DNA from: a bacterium
GTDB taxonomy: Bacteria; Planctomycetota; JADGBV01
Direction of reading: 5' to 3'
NCBI GenBank assembly: GCA_023261545.1
Contig: JAHFOS010000008.1
Coordinates: forward strand, 1-53,776
DNA length: 53,776 bases
Of the stretch, positions 7,906-16,100 are shown one piece after another. A program made the position numbers and the translations under genes. Each line of letters starts with the position of its first letter. Within the stretch, counting starts at the first letter, position 1. Below the pieces are notes generated by a model. The model was not told the origin of the DNA. It searched no databases and saw only the letters and a list, made by a program, of their open reading frames with translations.

Positions 7906-10044
7906 ATGAACATTCTCTGGAAAGGGAAGGCGGTCGAGGCGGCTTTTTGGCGTCCGGAAATGGGCAAGACCGGAGAGGCCATCTCGCTGGACACTGAAAC
8001 CACCATCATCCCTGAAGATCAAAGTGTCCCTGAGTTCCTTCTTGGCTCCGCATTCAACGGCCGCGAAGCGTGTTTTCTGTCAAGAAAAACCCTGAGCGCG
8101 TTCGTTGAGGCCCATAAAGGGGCGAAAATTTACATGCACAACGCGGATTTCGACTTGGCTGTAATAGGAAAATTCACAGGAATAAACTTGTGCCAAATAG
8201 TAGAGTCGGGCTCGATTGTCGATTGCTCCATCCTCTACCGCCTCATCGGCATCGCCCGCGAAGGGCGACCCAGTGGAAAATATAACCTGGCCCTGGTTAC
8301 AAAAGATCTACTTGGGGAGATTCTCAATAAAGATGAGGATATTCGTTGTAGTTTTGGGCAGTTTTTTGATGGCAACTCAGTTGATTATCGAGGAATCCCG
8401 GCTACCTATTATCGATATGCAGCCCTCGATGCTATCGCCACTTATCATTGCGGCGTGAAATTGGAGACCGATGCTCGGAGGCTGGTCCCGAGAGGCCGCT
8501 GCTCATTCGGGCTGCTAACCCACGATATCCAGTTAAAAGCAGATATTGCCCTCGGCACCTGTGAGCGTCTTGGAATGCATCTGGATTTGGAACAGGTGAC
8601 GAATGTAAAGCGTGCTCTTGAGGCGCAGATACAAGAAGGCGAGGCCACCCTGGAACGTCTCGGGTATAGAAAAGGAAAAGGCTCTCAGATCGCGTACAAC
8701 AACATCGTTAGAGAAATTGAGAGGACACACAGCATTGCAATTCCTCTGACGGCTACCGGAAAGAAAAGCCACGCCACGGAGATTATCGAGGAGTATCGCC
8801 ATATCGAATTTTTTGATGCAATCCTGAATGTTAGTTCAAACACAAAACTCCTAAACACATTTGTATGTAAGATGAACACGCCGACCCTGCGGCCATCTTT
8901 TAACCTCATTGTGTCGACGGGCCGGACATCCTGCCGGGAGCCAAATCTCCAAAATCTTCCGCGAAAAGGAAATATTCGTGAGGCTTTTATTCCCCCACCA
9001 GGGCACCTGATGCTGTCCGCGGATTATAGCCAACTTGAGCTCTGCACATTGGCCCAGGTGTGTTTTACGCTTTACCGGGGGTCGAAAATGCGAGATTTAC
9101 TCAATGCGGGTGAAGATCTGCATGTCAACACTGCCGCCCACATCTTGAACAAGCCGATTGCAGAAATTTCCTCTGAAGAAAGACAGCGGGCGAAAGCTGT
9201 CAATTTCGGTCTTCCAGGAGGTCTGGGCTGTGAGGGCTTGTGTGATTACGCTAGAACTACCTATGGGGTTCTGATGACAGAAGAAGAGGCTGTTCTGGCA
9301 AAGGAGGCCTACCTGAATCTCTATCCAGAGATGAGAAGATATCTTGAAGCACCCAATGCCCTCGAGATGATGAAAAATGTATACGATTTTTCTGATTACG
9401 AAAATCGAACCAGCCATTGCCAAGAAGCGGCCGCCGCCGTATTTTTTCGCATCATGGGTGGGCATACTGAAACTTCTGGATCAAATGGACGTGCCCCCAG
9501 ACCCTTTACTTCTCAGGAATTGGCTTGGGCTTGGAATGTGGCTCAAAGGATAGATTTTTCAAAAAAAGCTAATTTTTCAAGAAGCATCGCAGCACGGCGT
9601 GGGTCTAAAGATCTACAAAGAGCAATCCGTCCGCTTGAGAAGGTCGTAACACTCACCGGCAGGCCCCGAAATAATTGCATGTATTGTCAGGCACGCAACA
9701 CACCCTTTCAGGGGCTGGCGGCAGACGGGGCAAAATTGGCGCTCTATGAGCTGGTGAAAGCTGGTTTTAAAGTAGCCAACTTCATACACGATGAGGTGCT
9801 CATTTATCTTCCAGAAAATGCGGATCACCGTGCAGAAGCTGACCGGGTTTCGCAGATCATGATCGACGCAATGCACATGGTTGTGCCAGATGTCAAAGTG
9901 AAGGTCGAATATGCTTTAATGAGGCGCTGGACAAAGGGAGCGAAGGCCGTTTTTGATAGTCACGGTACCCTGATTCCTTGGGAGCCTCCGAAGGAAAATC
10001 GTATAGTGGAAGGTACATTTTTGGATGCGCGCGCTTCCGTGTAA
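7906..10044 (+). CDS. family A DNA polymerase with 3'-5' exonuclease domain
   Basis: A 712-aa polymerase. Exonuclease motifs: SLDTET (D29, E31), HNADFDLA near 78-85 and YAALDAIATY near 171-180, all with catalytic acids present. Polymerase motifs: A LSADYSQLELC near 370, B RQRAKAVNFGLPGGLG near 427-442 with the O-helix Lys, and C FIHDEVLIYL near 625. The length suits a phage or plasmid enzyme without a 5' nuclease domain. I chose ATG 7906 over TTG 7891 because GAGG lies at 7893-7896. It follows the 69-aa gene immediately and belongs to the element's own replisome, with the primase-helicase upstream. Confidence 0.95.
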   Translation: MNILWKGKAVEAAFWRPEMGKTGEAISLDTETTIIPEDQSVPEFLLGSAFNGREACFLSRKTLSAFVEAHKGAKIYMHNADFDLAVIGKFTGINLCQIVESGSIVDCSILYRLIGIAREGRPSGKYNLALVTKDLLGEILNKDEDIRCSFGQFFDGNSVDYRGIPATYYRYAALDAIATYHCGVKLETDARRLVPRGRCSFGLLTHDIQLKADIALGTCERLGMHLDLEQVTNVKRALEAQIQEGEATLERLGYRKGKGSQIAYNNIVREIERTHSIAIPLTATGKKSHATEIIEEYRHIEFFDAILNVSSNTKLLNTFVCKMNTPTLRPSFNLIVSTGRTSCREPNLQNLPRKGNIREAFIPPPGHLMLSADYSQLELCTLAQVCFTLYRGSKMRDLLNAGEDLHVNTAAHILNKPIAEISSEERQRAKAVNFGLPGGLGCEGLCDYARTTYGVLMTEEEAVLAKEAYLNLYPEMRRYLEAPNALEMMKNVYDFSDYENRTSHCQEAAAAVFFRIMGGHTETSGSNGRAPRPFTSQELAWAWNVAQRIDFSKKANFSRSIAARRGSKDLQRAIRPLEKVVTLTGRPRNNCMYCQARNTPFQGLAADGAKLALYELVKAGFKVANFIHDEVLIYLPENADHRAEADRVSQIMIDAMHMVVPDVKVKVEYALMRRWTKGAKAVFDSHGTLIPWEPPKENRIVEGTFLDARASV

Positions 10045-10048
10045 TGCT

Positions 10049-10309
10049 GTGAACGAAAACCTCCCCTTCCGCGTCGTCAACCTTGCGGAGGCCGTGCAAC
10101 TCACCGGCCTCCGAACCGCTTATGTAAAGCGCTTGCTCGCCGAGGCTGGCGTCACCCGCCTTGGCCGGAATTATCTGGAGGCAGACTTCCTAGCCTATTT
10201 CAAGGCCCGCAGCGCCATCCTGGCCGAGCCGCGCAAGCCATTTGAGCCGTCTAGCTTACGACAGGATCGGGTCAACAGGACATGGCGATGCTTTGGTCAG
10301 GCGGATTGA
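10049..10309 (+). CDS. small HTH protein, excisionase-like
   Basis: GTG at 10049, four bases after the polymerase stop, opens an 86-aa frame (an earlier in-frame ATG at 10025 would overlap the polymerase). Residues about 8-50 form a helix-turn-helix (VVNLAEAVQLTGLRTAYVKR) followed by a short wing-like RLGRNYLE. Lying between the polymerase and integrase genes, it is a plausible recombination directionality factor or repressor. The identification rests on pattern and position. Confidence 0.6.
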   Translation: MNENLPFRVVNLAEAVQLTGLRTAYVKRLLAEAGVTRLGRNYLEADFLAYFKARSAILAEPRKPFEPSSLRQDRVNRTWRCFGQAD

Positions 10310-10359
10310 TATGCCGAGGGCGAGACCTATGCACCTGCCCTTCAGCTACATGCGGGTGG

Positions 10360-10388
10360 CTCCTTTTTTTCCTACGGGAAAGAAGGAG
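10360..10388 (+). promoter_or_regulatory. RNA hairpin sequestering the integrase ribosome binding site
   Basis: CTCCTTTTTTTCC (10360-10372) can pair along 13 positions with GGGAAAGAAGGAG (10376-10388) across a TAC loop, using two G-U wobbles. The 3' arm contains AAGGAG, the only good ribosome binding site for the integrase ATG at 10397. Folding would therefore block integrase translation unless the stem is opened. The pairing is read from the sequence; the regulatory role is inferred. Confidence 0.6.
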
Positions 10389-10396
10389 ATGCTGCC

Positions 10397-11509
10397 ATGA
10401 TCGAGTTCGACTCTAAACGAAAAAAGTACAGGGCGCGACTGGGGAGAGGTAAAAACAGGATCTCCTCTCCCATGTTTGATCGCAAGCGCGATGCGGAGGC
10501 TTGGCAGGCTGAGATGAAGTCCCGCGTCATGCGAGATGATCTTGGGCTGGGCCAGCCAGACATGCCCATCCAAGAGGCTCTGGAGCAGCACCTTCAAGCC
10601 CTGAAGCGGACGACCATTAAGCATCGGAGAAATGTCCAGGTAACCATCCTGAGCGCCATTAGGCGCTACCGGCTAAAAACTCTTCGAGATTTGCAGCCTG
10701 CTGTGCTGGAACGACACAAGCAGGATTCGGCGAACAGCCTTTCGACCATAAAGAGGGACATCATTCTGCTCAAGGGCTTCGGCGGGTTCCTGGAGCGCTC
10801 CGGCTTGCTATCAAAGAATCCAGTCCAGAAAGTAAAAGGCCCCCAAGGCAAGCCTCCCGAAAAGCGGGCGCTCACGGAGGATGAGGTCGCCTTGTTATTG
10901 GAGGCTATGCACAGGTTCACGCCCAAGCTTCATCCCATCATTTTCTTCATCGCCTACACAGGGCTAAGAAAAATGGAGGCAGTGACCTTGGAGTGGGATG
11001 ACATTGACTTCCGCCACAAGATGGTCCACATCCACAACAAGCCCCATGTAGTGGTGAATGGCGAGCCCTTTTACTGCAAGTGGGGCTCTGAGCGAACCAT
11101 ACCGCTGAAGCTCCCTGTCATCAAGCTGTTGATGGGACTCAAAAGACGCACCAATTGGGTCTTCCCGAACGAGATAGGTGGATTGAACTGCCATAATTTC
11201 AATCGTGATTTTGACAGGGCCAAATACAAGTCGGGCATCGTGCGACCCAACGAAATCTCCCCTCATACCTTGAGGCACACCTGGATCTCTCAACTCCTAG
11301 CCAACGGGGTAGATTTAAAGTCGGTCTCCATGATGGCGGGACACAAAAATCTCTCCACTACGGCGGGTTATGCCCACTTGATTGGAGGGGCTGAGAAGAT
11401 GCATTTGGACATCGACAAACTGCCTGACTTTGAAAAATGTACCCGCAGTGTACCCGCAAATAAGCGCGACGTGGAGCCAGGCGCGGAAAGATCCGCTGTA
11501 AATCTATGA
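10397..11509 (+). CDS. tyrosine integrase of the mobile element
   Basis: A 370-aa phage-type integrase. An N-terminal arm-binding-like region (KKYRARLGRGKNRISSPMFD, residues about 8-27) is followed by a SAM-like core-binding domain (about 55-140) and a catalytic domain. The catalytic residues are Arg in TGLRKMEA, the HTLRHTW box (H-x-x-R), the second His in GHKNLSTT and Tyr in AGYAHL. Start ATG 10397 has AAGGAG nine bases upstream, inside a hairpin. The stop is only 19 bp from a tRNA-Phe 3' fragment, the usual target of such enzymes. It is the element's integrase with high confidence. Confidence 0.95.
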   Translation: MIEFDSKRKKYRARLGRGKNRISSPMFDRKRDAEAWQAEMKSRVMRDDLGLGQPDMPIQEALEQHLQALKRTTIKHRRNVQVTILSAIRRYRLKTLRDLQPAVLERHKQDSANSLSTIKRDIILLKGFGGFLERSGLLSKNPVQKVKGPQGKPPEKRALTEDEVALLLEAMHRFTPKLHPIIFFIAYTGLRKMEAVTLEWDDIDFRHKMVHIHNKPHVVVNGEPFYCKWGSERTIPLKLPVIKLLMGLKRRTNWVFPNEIGGLNCHNFNRDFDRAKYKSGIVRPNEISPHTLRHTWISQLLANGVDLKSVSMMAGHKNLSTTAGYAHLIGGAEKMHLDIDKLPDFEKCTRSVPANKRDVEPGAERSAVNL

Positions 11510-11528
11510 TTTACAATGGATTAGAAGA

Positions 11529-11573
11529 TGGCCAGGACTGGAATTGAACCAGCGACACACGGATTTTCAGTCC
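11529..11573 (-). other. tRNA-Phe 3' fragment, attachment-site core
   Basis: On the minus strand this reads the anticodon arm GGACTGAAAATCC (anticodon GAA), variable region, T arm with GGTTCAATTCC and acceptor strand TCCTGGCCA of a tRNA-Phe. The sequence on its 5' side (11574 upward) does not form a D arm or 5' acceptor strand, so the gene is incomplete. With the integrase on its 3' side, this is the arrangement of an attP core carrying the tRNA 3' end. Confidence 0.75.
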
Positions 11574-11674
11574 TAGACTACTAATGAAAATTAGCCATAA
11601 AAACATCGATATTTAGCAGGTAATAATAATTTTAACACGTTTTATGACACGGTTTGTTTGTGGCCGTGCCTAAA

Positions 11675-11929
11675 TTAAACCCCACCAAGCCGCAGGGAAT
11701 CCTCAACCACAATTCGGGCGAAGTCCCTATCCTCCAGCACCTTTTTCCGGGCTTCCTCCAGAGGCGAATCGGCAAGCATTCTCCCCTTGTGCTTGAGCCT
11801 GCTCGCCCGGCGGCTCTGATTGACGCCGTGCCCAATACCCTGATGGCCAAATTCTCGCCATGGGAGCCTCCAGAATGCCTCGGGTTCGACTTTTTTGGCC
11901 TGGGGGCCAAGTGGGGGGCTGTGATGCAC
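11675..11929 (-). CDS. doubtful small ORF
   Basis: 84 codons. Only the C-terminal part (ADSPLEEARKKVLEDRDFAR and onward) looks protein-like. The N-terminal half lies in the repeat that recurs at 12309, where this frame has a stop, so coding is uncertain. No family recognised. Confidence 0.2.
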   Translation of the reverse strand: MHHSPPLGPQAKKVEPEAFWRLPWREFGHQGIGHGVNQSRRASRLKHKGRMLADSPLEEARKKVLEDRDFARIVVEDSLRLGGV

Positions 11930-11995
11930 TCAGCCTGCCCGTGGCCATTGCGGCTACCCTGTGCCAGCCCTGTAGCCCCCGCTGGCGGCTTTGGT
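11847..11995 (+). repeat. diverged direct repeat, copy 1
   Basis: About 50 bp starting CCAAATTCTCGCCATGGGAG matches copy 2 at 12309 with a few mismatches. Similarity resumes further on at GCCTGCCCGTG and GGCGGCTTT. The offset between copies is about 462 bp. Confidence 0.6.
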
Positions 11996-12308
11996 GGAAC
12001 GGTGGCTCCGGGTCATGGTGGCCTTGGCTTGGCACGCCTTGGCGCCGGCCTTAGCTTGGCGGGCTCAGACAGATGGATCTGCCGAGAAGTCCCACGGGGT
12101 GCCCTCGCGCCACGAACGAACGGCGAAGGAAACCAAGCTGCGGAACTTTTAGCCTTCCTCCCAGCCACCCTGGCGGAGGCAAGCCATTCGCTCCATCTCC
12201 AGGAGCCAGCGGCCAGCCTAGCCGTTTGAAAATGGGAACGGATTCTAGGCTTTTCGAAGCCAGGCGGTGGCCCGGGGGGTCGCTTGTGGAATGTTTCCCG
12301 ATCCCAGG

Positions 12309-12475
12309 GCAAAATTCTCGCCAAGGGAGCCTCCAGAATGCCTCGGGTTAGACTTTTTGGGGGGTGGGCGCGGGGGGGGGGGGGGGGGGGGGGGGGGGGT
12401 CGGGCCTGGGGCGCCCTGAGCCTGCCCGTGTCCGTTGGCTACTCAGGGCCAGCCTGGTAGTCCGGGCGGCTTTTC
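12309..12475 (+). repeat. diverged direct repeat, copy 2, expanded by a G tract
   Basis: Begins GCAAAATTCTCGCCAAGGGA, matching copy 1. Where copy 1 has GGGGGCCAAGTGGGGGG, this copy has a G-rich stretch containing 28 consecutive G, then rejoins at GAGCCTGCCCGTG. Confidence 0.6.
12372..12399 (+). repeat. 28-nt homopolymeric G tract
   Basis: Twenty-eight consecutive G residues inside repeat copy 2. Such a tract is expected to be length-unstable in replication and may also be misjudged by sequencing or assembly. No gene is plainly controlled by it. Confidence 0.9.
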
Positions 12476-13214
12476 GGTGACACGGGGACTCCGGGCACCA
12501 TGGTTGCTGCGGAGCATGCGATCCACCCGGCGGACGGGGCTCGGCTTTACCGGCCAGCCAGCAGGGCCGGCCTTGATTCCCTCCAGTGACCATGAAGTGC
12601 GGGAGCGTCCCCGCCCGACGGTATTGCCTGCCGCTGCCAGTCGACCCCCGTTGCGCCTACCCTGTTCCCAGGTGCGGCGCAAGTTGAGCCGACCCACTAC
12701 CTTTTCGATGGCAGACCACTCGGACGGGCGGTTGTCTCCCGCGCCACCGTGGAGGTTTGGTGCGCCCCCCTGGCCTCGGCGGGCTTCCGGTCTACACCCC
12801 CAACTGATTCCCGTGGGTTAACCGGCTTCTGCACCTCCACCCCCAAGCGAGGCTCGGGCTCCGCGCCCTTGCTCTCGGCCTTCGGGCATGGCGGACGCCT
12901 TTACCACGGCCTCGCTGACTCCGCCGCCGCTTCTCCTTCTGTTGCCAGCGGGATGCCCGGTTCTTGGGATGGGAGCAGAACTCTCCGGGTAAGACTTGAC
13001 ATTTTTCTCCCAACGCCGCCGGATGCACCCTCGCGTCTTCTGGATAGGTATTCGGACTTCGCCGTCAGTGGTCGGCTCATCCGAACGCGGCGGCCTCGTA
13101 TCCGGTTCGTGTTCTTCGGTTTGGGATTCCCCCCACACCTTTCTTCCTACCCCGCCGCGCAACGGAGCAGTTGGCCTCGGGTTATGGCTCCCCCTGTCGG
13201 GGCCACCTCAGTAG

Positions 13215-13907
13215 TCAACCTTTGTAAAACGATTCGGTCCTCTTTCGCTTCAAGCGGGCAATCAACTCTTGCAGTTTGGCTTCTTCTTTATCGGGAAGTT
13301 CGAATTGCTTTCTGACGGAGTTAGGATCGGTGCCTTTCATAAGCAGCCCCAAAATGGCCGACTCGTCTCTTGAGCGCTGGTCTTCATCCCTGTCCTCTGA
13401 CGAATAGGCAGCCAGCTTCATGGCTATCAAAGCTTCTGGAGTAGCTACTGGTAGAGTTTGGCCGTAGAAATGCACTGGAATGGCGGTACTGAATATTCTG
13501 TCAATCCTTGGGCGAATGGACGGGTTGTGAACCGGATCAATCACATCGAGTTCTTCCCGGGTTTCGATGTGACGAAAGCGGTAGGTCCTGTCCGTGTGTT
13601 CAAATTTTTTGAAAAAATCTGCCGTAGCCTTGCCAATTCTCGAATACATTAGGATGTCAGAGTCTTCCGTGGTCACGCCAATTCCGTGAGCTTGCGCGGC
13701 TGCCGCGCCCACCAGCACAAACCTTTCCGTATTCTTGTCGAGGATCTGAACAAGATCCCGAAGCATTTTGCCCATGCCAGTAGTGGCTGAAGATTCTGAA
13801 AACCGATCTCTCATGTCGCTTTTCCTCCGAATGGCTTTGAGCAGTACTTCGCTGATCGGGGCGCCAGCCAGGACTTTTCCAGGCACTTTAACAGAAGATC
13901 GGCTCAT
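13215..13907 (-). CDS. nucleotidyltransferase of the DUF1814/AbiEii type
   Basis: A frame of 230 aa. The core RFVLVGAAAAQAHGIG followed by TTEDSDILM has the GG/GA...D-x-D layout of nucleotidyltransferase-fold proteins such as AbiEii toxins and their solitary relatives. A later segment, VATPEALIAMKLAAYSSED, is also typical of that group. ATG 13814 has a strong GGAGG nine bases upstream and may be the true start (199 aa); the 13907 start lacks one. No antitoxin-like partner is adjacent, so it is a solitary member. Transfer of nucleotides to a tRNA or protein is known for relatives but not shown here. Confidence 0.75.
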   Translation of the reverse strand: MSRSSVKVPGKVLAGAPISEVLLKAIRRKSDMRDRFSESSATTGMGKMLRDLVQILDKNTERFVLVGAAAAQAHGIGVTTEDSDILMYSRIGKATADFFKKFEHTDRTYRFRHIETREELDVIDPVHNPSIRPRIDRIFSTAIPVHFYGQTLPVATPEALIAMKLAAYSSEDRDEDQRSRDESAILGLLMKGTDPNSVRKQFELPDKEEAKLQELIARLKRKRTESFYKG

Positions 13908-13937
13908 GAACCCAATATGAAAGAATCCTTCAAAATG

Positions 13938-14057
13938 TCAACCAAAGCAGGGCTTCCTGTCCCCACATGCCATGCTTGTCTTCGTCGGTTCTCCATTGTA
14001 GTGCTGAAATAAACGCGGGAATTCCTGAACCCATTTCTTTTCGAGTTCAGGCGACAT
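13938..14057 (-). pseudogene. 5' fragment duplicated from the gene at 14155-14547
   Basis: Thirty-nine codons (MSPELEKKWVQEFPRLFQHY at the start) closely match the first part of the neighbouring zinc-binding protein (VSPELEEKLVREFPQLFRDY). The match ends near SMACGD, where the intact copy continues GDGWFDLV. It is therefore a truncated tandem duplicate. Confidence 0.65.
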
Positions 14058-14154
14058 GGCTGTTGCTACTGGTTCTTCGTCCACAATACGGTGGGAACAG
14101 TCTCATGTCGGGCATTTCGGCCCGGCCTCGATTCCCTTTCCGGCCCGTGGTTTT

Positions 14155-14547
14155 TCACGGTGCCTCCGCGTCAGCAACCCGTTTATGGGCTTTCTTCAGG
14201 CACTCCTCGCAAAGCGTCAAAATCCAATCGAGATCCTCCCTGAGCGATCCGGGGCATCCACACTCCTCACAAATGCGCTGCGAGGCATCGCAGGCCTTAA
14301 TGCAAATTTCACGAGCCTGCCGATCCTGGGTCACGATATGGAAACTGAGCCCCCCAAGCTTTTCCTTTACCTGAAGCGCCACCGCGTCGGAATCGAGAGC
14401 AACAACCCTTCTCGCCGTTTCTCGCACGAGATCGAACCAACCATCGCCGCAAGTCATCCCCCACGCCATGCACGTTGCTTCCGACTTGTAGTCCCGGAAC
14501 AACTGGGGAAACTCCCTAACTAATTTTTCTTCGAGTTCAGGAGACAC
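14155..14547 (-). CDS. hypothetical protein with C-terminal zinc ribbon
   Basis: About 130 aa. The N-terminus SPELEEKLVREFPQLFRDY leads to CMAWGMTCGDGWFDLV, and a middle segment ALQVKEKLGGLSFHI precedes four cysteines in ICEECGCPG and TLCEECL that should bind zinc. The combination CGDGWFDL, VKEK.GGL.F and CE.CG.PG recurs in an uncharacterised family often found on mobile DNA. I put the start at GTG 14547 because the duplicated fragment upstream begins ATG at the matching codon; GTG 14553 is also possible. It overlaps the end of a 38-codon ORF. Function unknown. Confidence 0.75.
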   Translation of the reverse strand: MSPELEEKLVREFPQLFRDYKSEATCMAWGMTCGDGWFDLVRETARRVVALDSDAVALQVKEKLGGLSFHIVTQDRQAREICIKACDASQRICEECGCPGSLREDLDWILTLCEECLKKAHKRVADAEAP

Positions 14548-14653
14548 GCCCACACCTTTTGCGCACCGTACTCTTGGAAAACCCTACATCGGGAAGGATG
14601 GCCGGTTTGAATTCCGAACCATCTGATCGTCGGCTTGCCTTTGCGCTAATCAT
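14537..14653 (-). CDS. 38-codon leader-type ORF
   Basis: ATG 14653 follows AGGAGG; that site overlaps the stop TAG (14669-14671) of a preceding short frame. The 38-codon product (MISAKASRRSDGSEF...) ends inside the start of the zinc-ribbon gene, so translation could couple the two. The product is basic and unrecognised. The ribosome binding site is the main support. Confidence 0.35.
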   Translation of the reverse strand: MISAKASRRSDGSEFKPAILPDVGFSKSTVRKRCGRVS

Positions 14654-14997
14654 GGGCGCCAATTCCTCCTATTTGTTTTGGCCGAAGACTTGGTCATCAT
14701 TCTTGTCTTGAGCGACGGCCTTCTCCACGATCTTCAGCACCTCCTTCAGGAATCCCAATCTGACGACACCATTATATACACAAATACATGAAAATCAATA
14801 GCCTATGTAGTCACAGAGGAATTCGCGTAACAGGCACTAGTGTGAATAGAAACTCGCGCCTGGCAACTCTAAATCGCAATTAATTAGCAGGGGGCCGTCT
14901 TTCCTTTTTCCCTACGACGTCGGCCTTGAAAATTTCCAGAATCGCCACTAGATCCCTATCCGCTTACGCATTCGCCGTTGAGGGTGACGCTGGAATA
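14654..14997. other. intergenic interval with a possible 3' gene remnant
   Basis: On the minus strand 14758-14669 reads LGFLKEVLKIVEKAVAQDKN and onward to TAG. This looks like a real helical C-terminus but has no start codon better than TTG, so it may be the end of a lost gene. The AT-rich part 14770-14890 shows nothing I can name. Confidence 0.3.
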
Positions 14998-15651
14998 TCA
15001 ATACGCCTCATACACGCTCAGAGCTACGGTCAAAAACTCGCCCAACTGCTCCTCTGAGATCATGCCATCCTTCGTCATTTCATGCATTTTGACATTGGCC
15101 CGGATCGTGTCCCGAATATATTTCAGGATCTCATCGTGGTTCGGCCTGCCGCCGCCAGCGCCCTTCCCACACTGATAGTTGATTGTGAAGTGGTCGTCAT
15201 GGTCCGGGTCTTTGCGAACCTCCAGGGAGGGCGGGTAGCCTATCATTCTTGAGTTGCCGATCAGCTCGAAAAGAACCTCCGGCTTGACATCCTTGTTCAG
15301 CCCGAGAAAGAAGTGGCTCCTCATCATCCAGGAGTTCTCTCCGCAAATGAAGTCGCCACGATAGAATGCTGCGGGGCCATCGAAAAGCAAGAACAGCAGG
15401 GACCTTTCCAGGGCGAGTCCACTCTGCACAGACTCAAGATGTTTCTCTGCGATGGGGTCCTCGTTGGGGGCGAAGTTGTATTCGCTGCTCTCCAGCTCTT
15501 GGCGAATGACAGGCCAGAACTCGTCGAGCAACCTTGAGTCGAGCATGGCCTTCAGTTCGGGGTTCTCAAGGATATAGTAGCTTCCCGGATTGTTGCCGGC
15601 CTGCTGCTTCTTCAGCTCGTCTTGAGCCCAATCGTTTTTGCGTGTTGCCAT
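14998..15651 (-). CDS. hypothetical protein
   Basis: 217 aa, acidic, no signal peptide or membrane segment. Visible features are a GAGGGRPNHDEIL stretch near residue 165 and a helical C-terminus. No catalytic motif or family recognised. It lies 15 bp downstream of the gene at 15667-15993 on the same strand, so the two probably form an operon. Confidence 0.7.
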   Translation of the reverse strand: MATRKNDWAQDELKKQQAGNNPGSYYILENPELKAMLDSRLLDEFWPVIRQELESSEYNFAPNEDPIAEKHLESVQSGLALERSLLFLLFDGPAAFYRGDFICGENSWMMRSHFFLGLNKDVKPEVLFELIGNSRMIGYPPSLEVRKDPDHDDHFTINYQCGKGAGGGRPNHDEILKYIRDTIRANVKMHEMTKDGMISEEQLGEFLTVALSVYEAY

Positions 15652-15666
15652 CTTTGCCCGTGCCCC

Positions 15667-15993
15667 CTAGCTCCCGCCTTCAGCAACCGCATTAATGGAA
15701 ACAAGGCCGGAGCAAAGGGTTTTTCTGGACGAGTCTTTCACGAAAACAAGCGCCTCGTTCTGGGCTTGTGCCATTCTGTAAGCCTCAATCAGGATTTTTC
15801 GAGACCTCGCATTCAGACGCTTTGAGTATTCATTCGCGGAATACGCTGCGATTTTTCTGGCGGGCAACCGTATCTCGATCACGGGACGCTTGTTCGAGAA
15901 CTCGTGATAGACCGTCTGAATCTGTTGCCAGTACCGGCCAACGACAACGTGAAATGCCTTGGCTTGGGCAGGCTCATCCACCGTTTTTCTCAT
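15667..15993 (-). CDS. hypothetical protein
   Basis: 108 aa, basic in the middle (RLPARKIAAYSANEYSKRLN). No recognised domain. First gene of the two-gene minus-strand unit with 14998-15651; start ATG 15993 lacks a strong Shine-Dalgarno. The upstream region is shared with the divergent gene at 16101, giving a 107-bp divergent promoter interval. Confidence 0.6.
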   Translation of the reverse strand: MRKTVDEPAQAKAFHVVVGRYWQQIQTVYHEFSNKRPVIEIRLPARKIAAYSANEYSKRLNARSRKILIEAYRMAQAQNEALVFVKDSSRKTLCSGLVSINAVAEGGS

Positions 15994-16100
15994 GCCGACT
16001 GGCTCCCTGGTGTTACAGAAAGTATAGGCACCTTTCCGGCCTGGGCAATGGTTGCCCCTCCCCTGCCTCGCTCTCCCGCTAAAATGGTTGGTATTCCACC

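Larger units (their letters stand above)
11582..13214. other. GC-rich 1.6-kb interval without convincing genes
   Basis: Frames are open on both strands only because GC is high; the translations are P/R/G/S-rich and show no family pattern. The interval holds a diverged repeat pair, a 28-G tract and one weak ORF (listed separately). Otherwise I see no gene in it. Confidence 0.5.

Noticed and set aside
11529-11600. A complete tRNA gene
   Set aside because: Only the anticodon, variable, T and 3' acceptor parts can be found; no D arm or 5' acceptor strand.
12435-13315. Overlapping plus-strand ORFs in the GC-rich interval
   Set aside because: Low-complexity P/R/S/G translations, all frames open, no ribosome binding sites or recognisable folds.
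14056-14523. 155-codon plus-strand ORF
   Set aside because: Antisense to the zinc-ribbon gene and its duplicate, which are mutually homologous on the minus strand.
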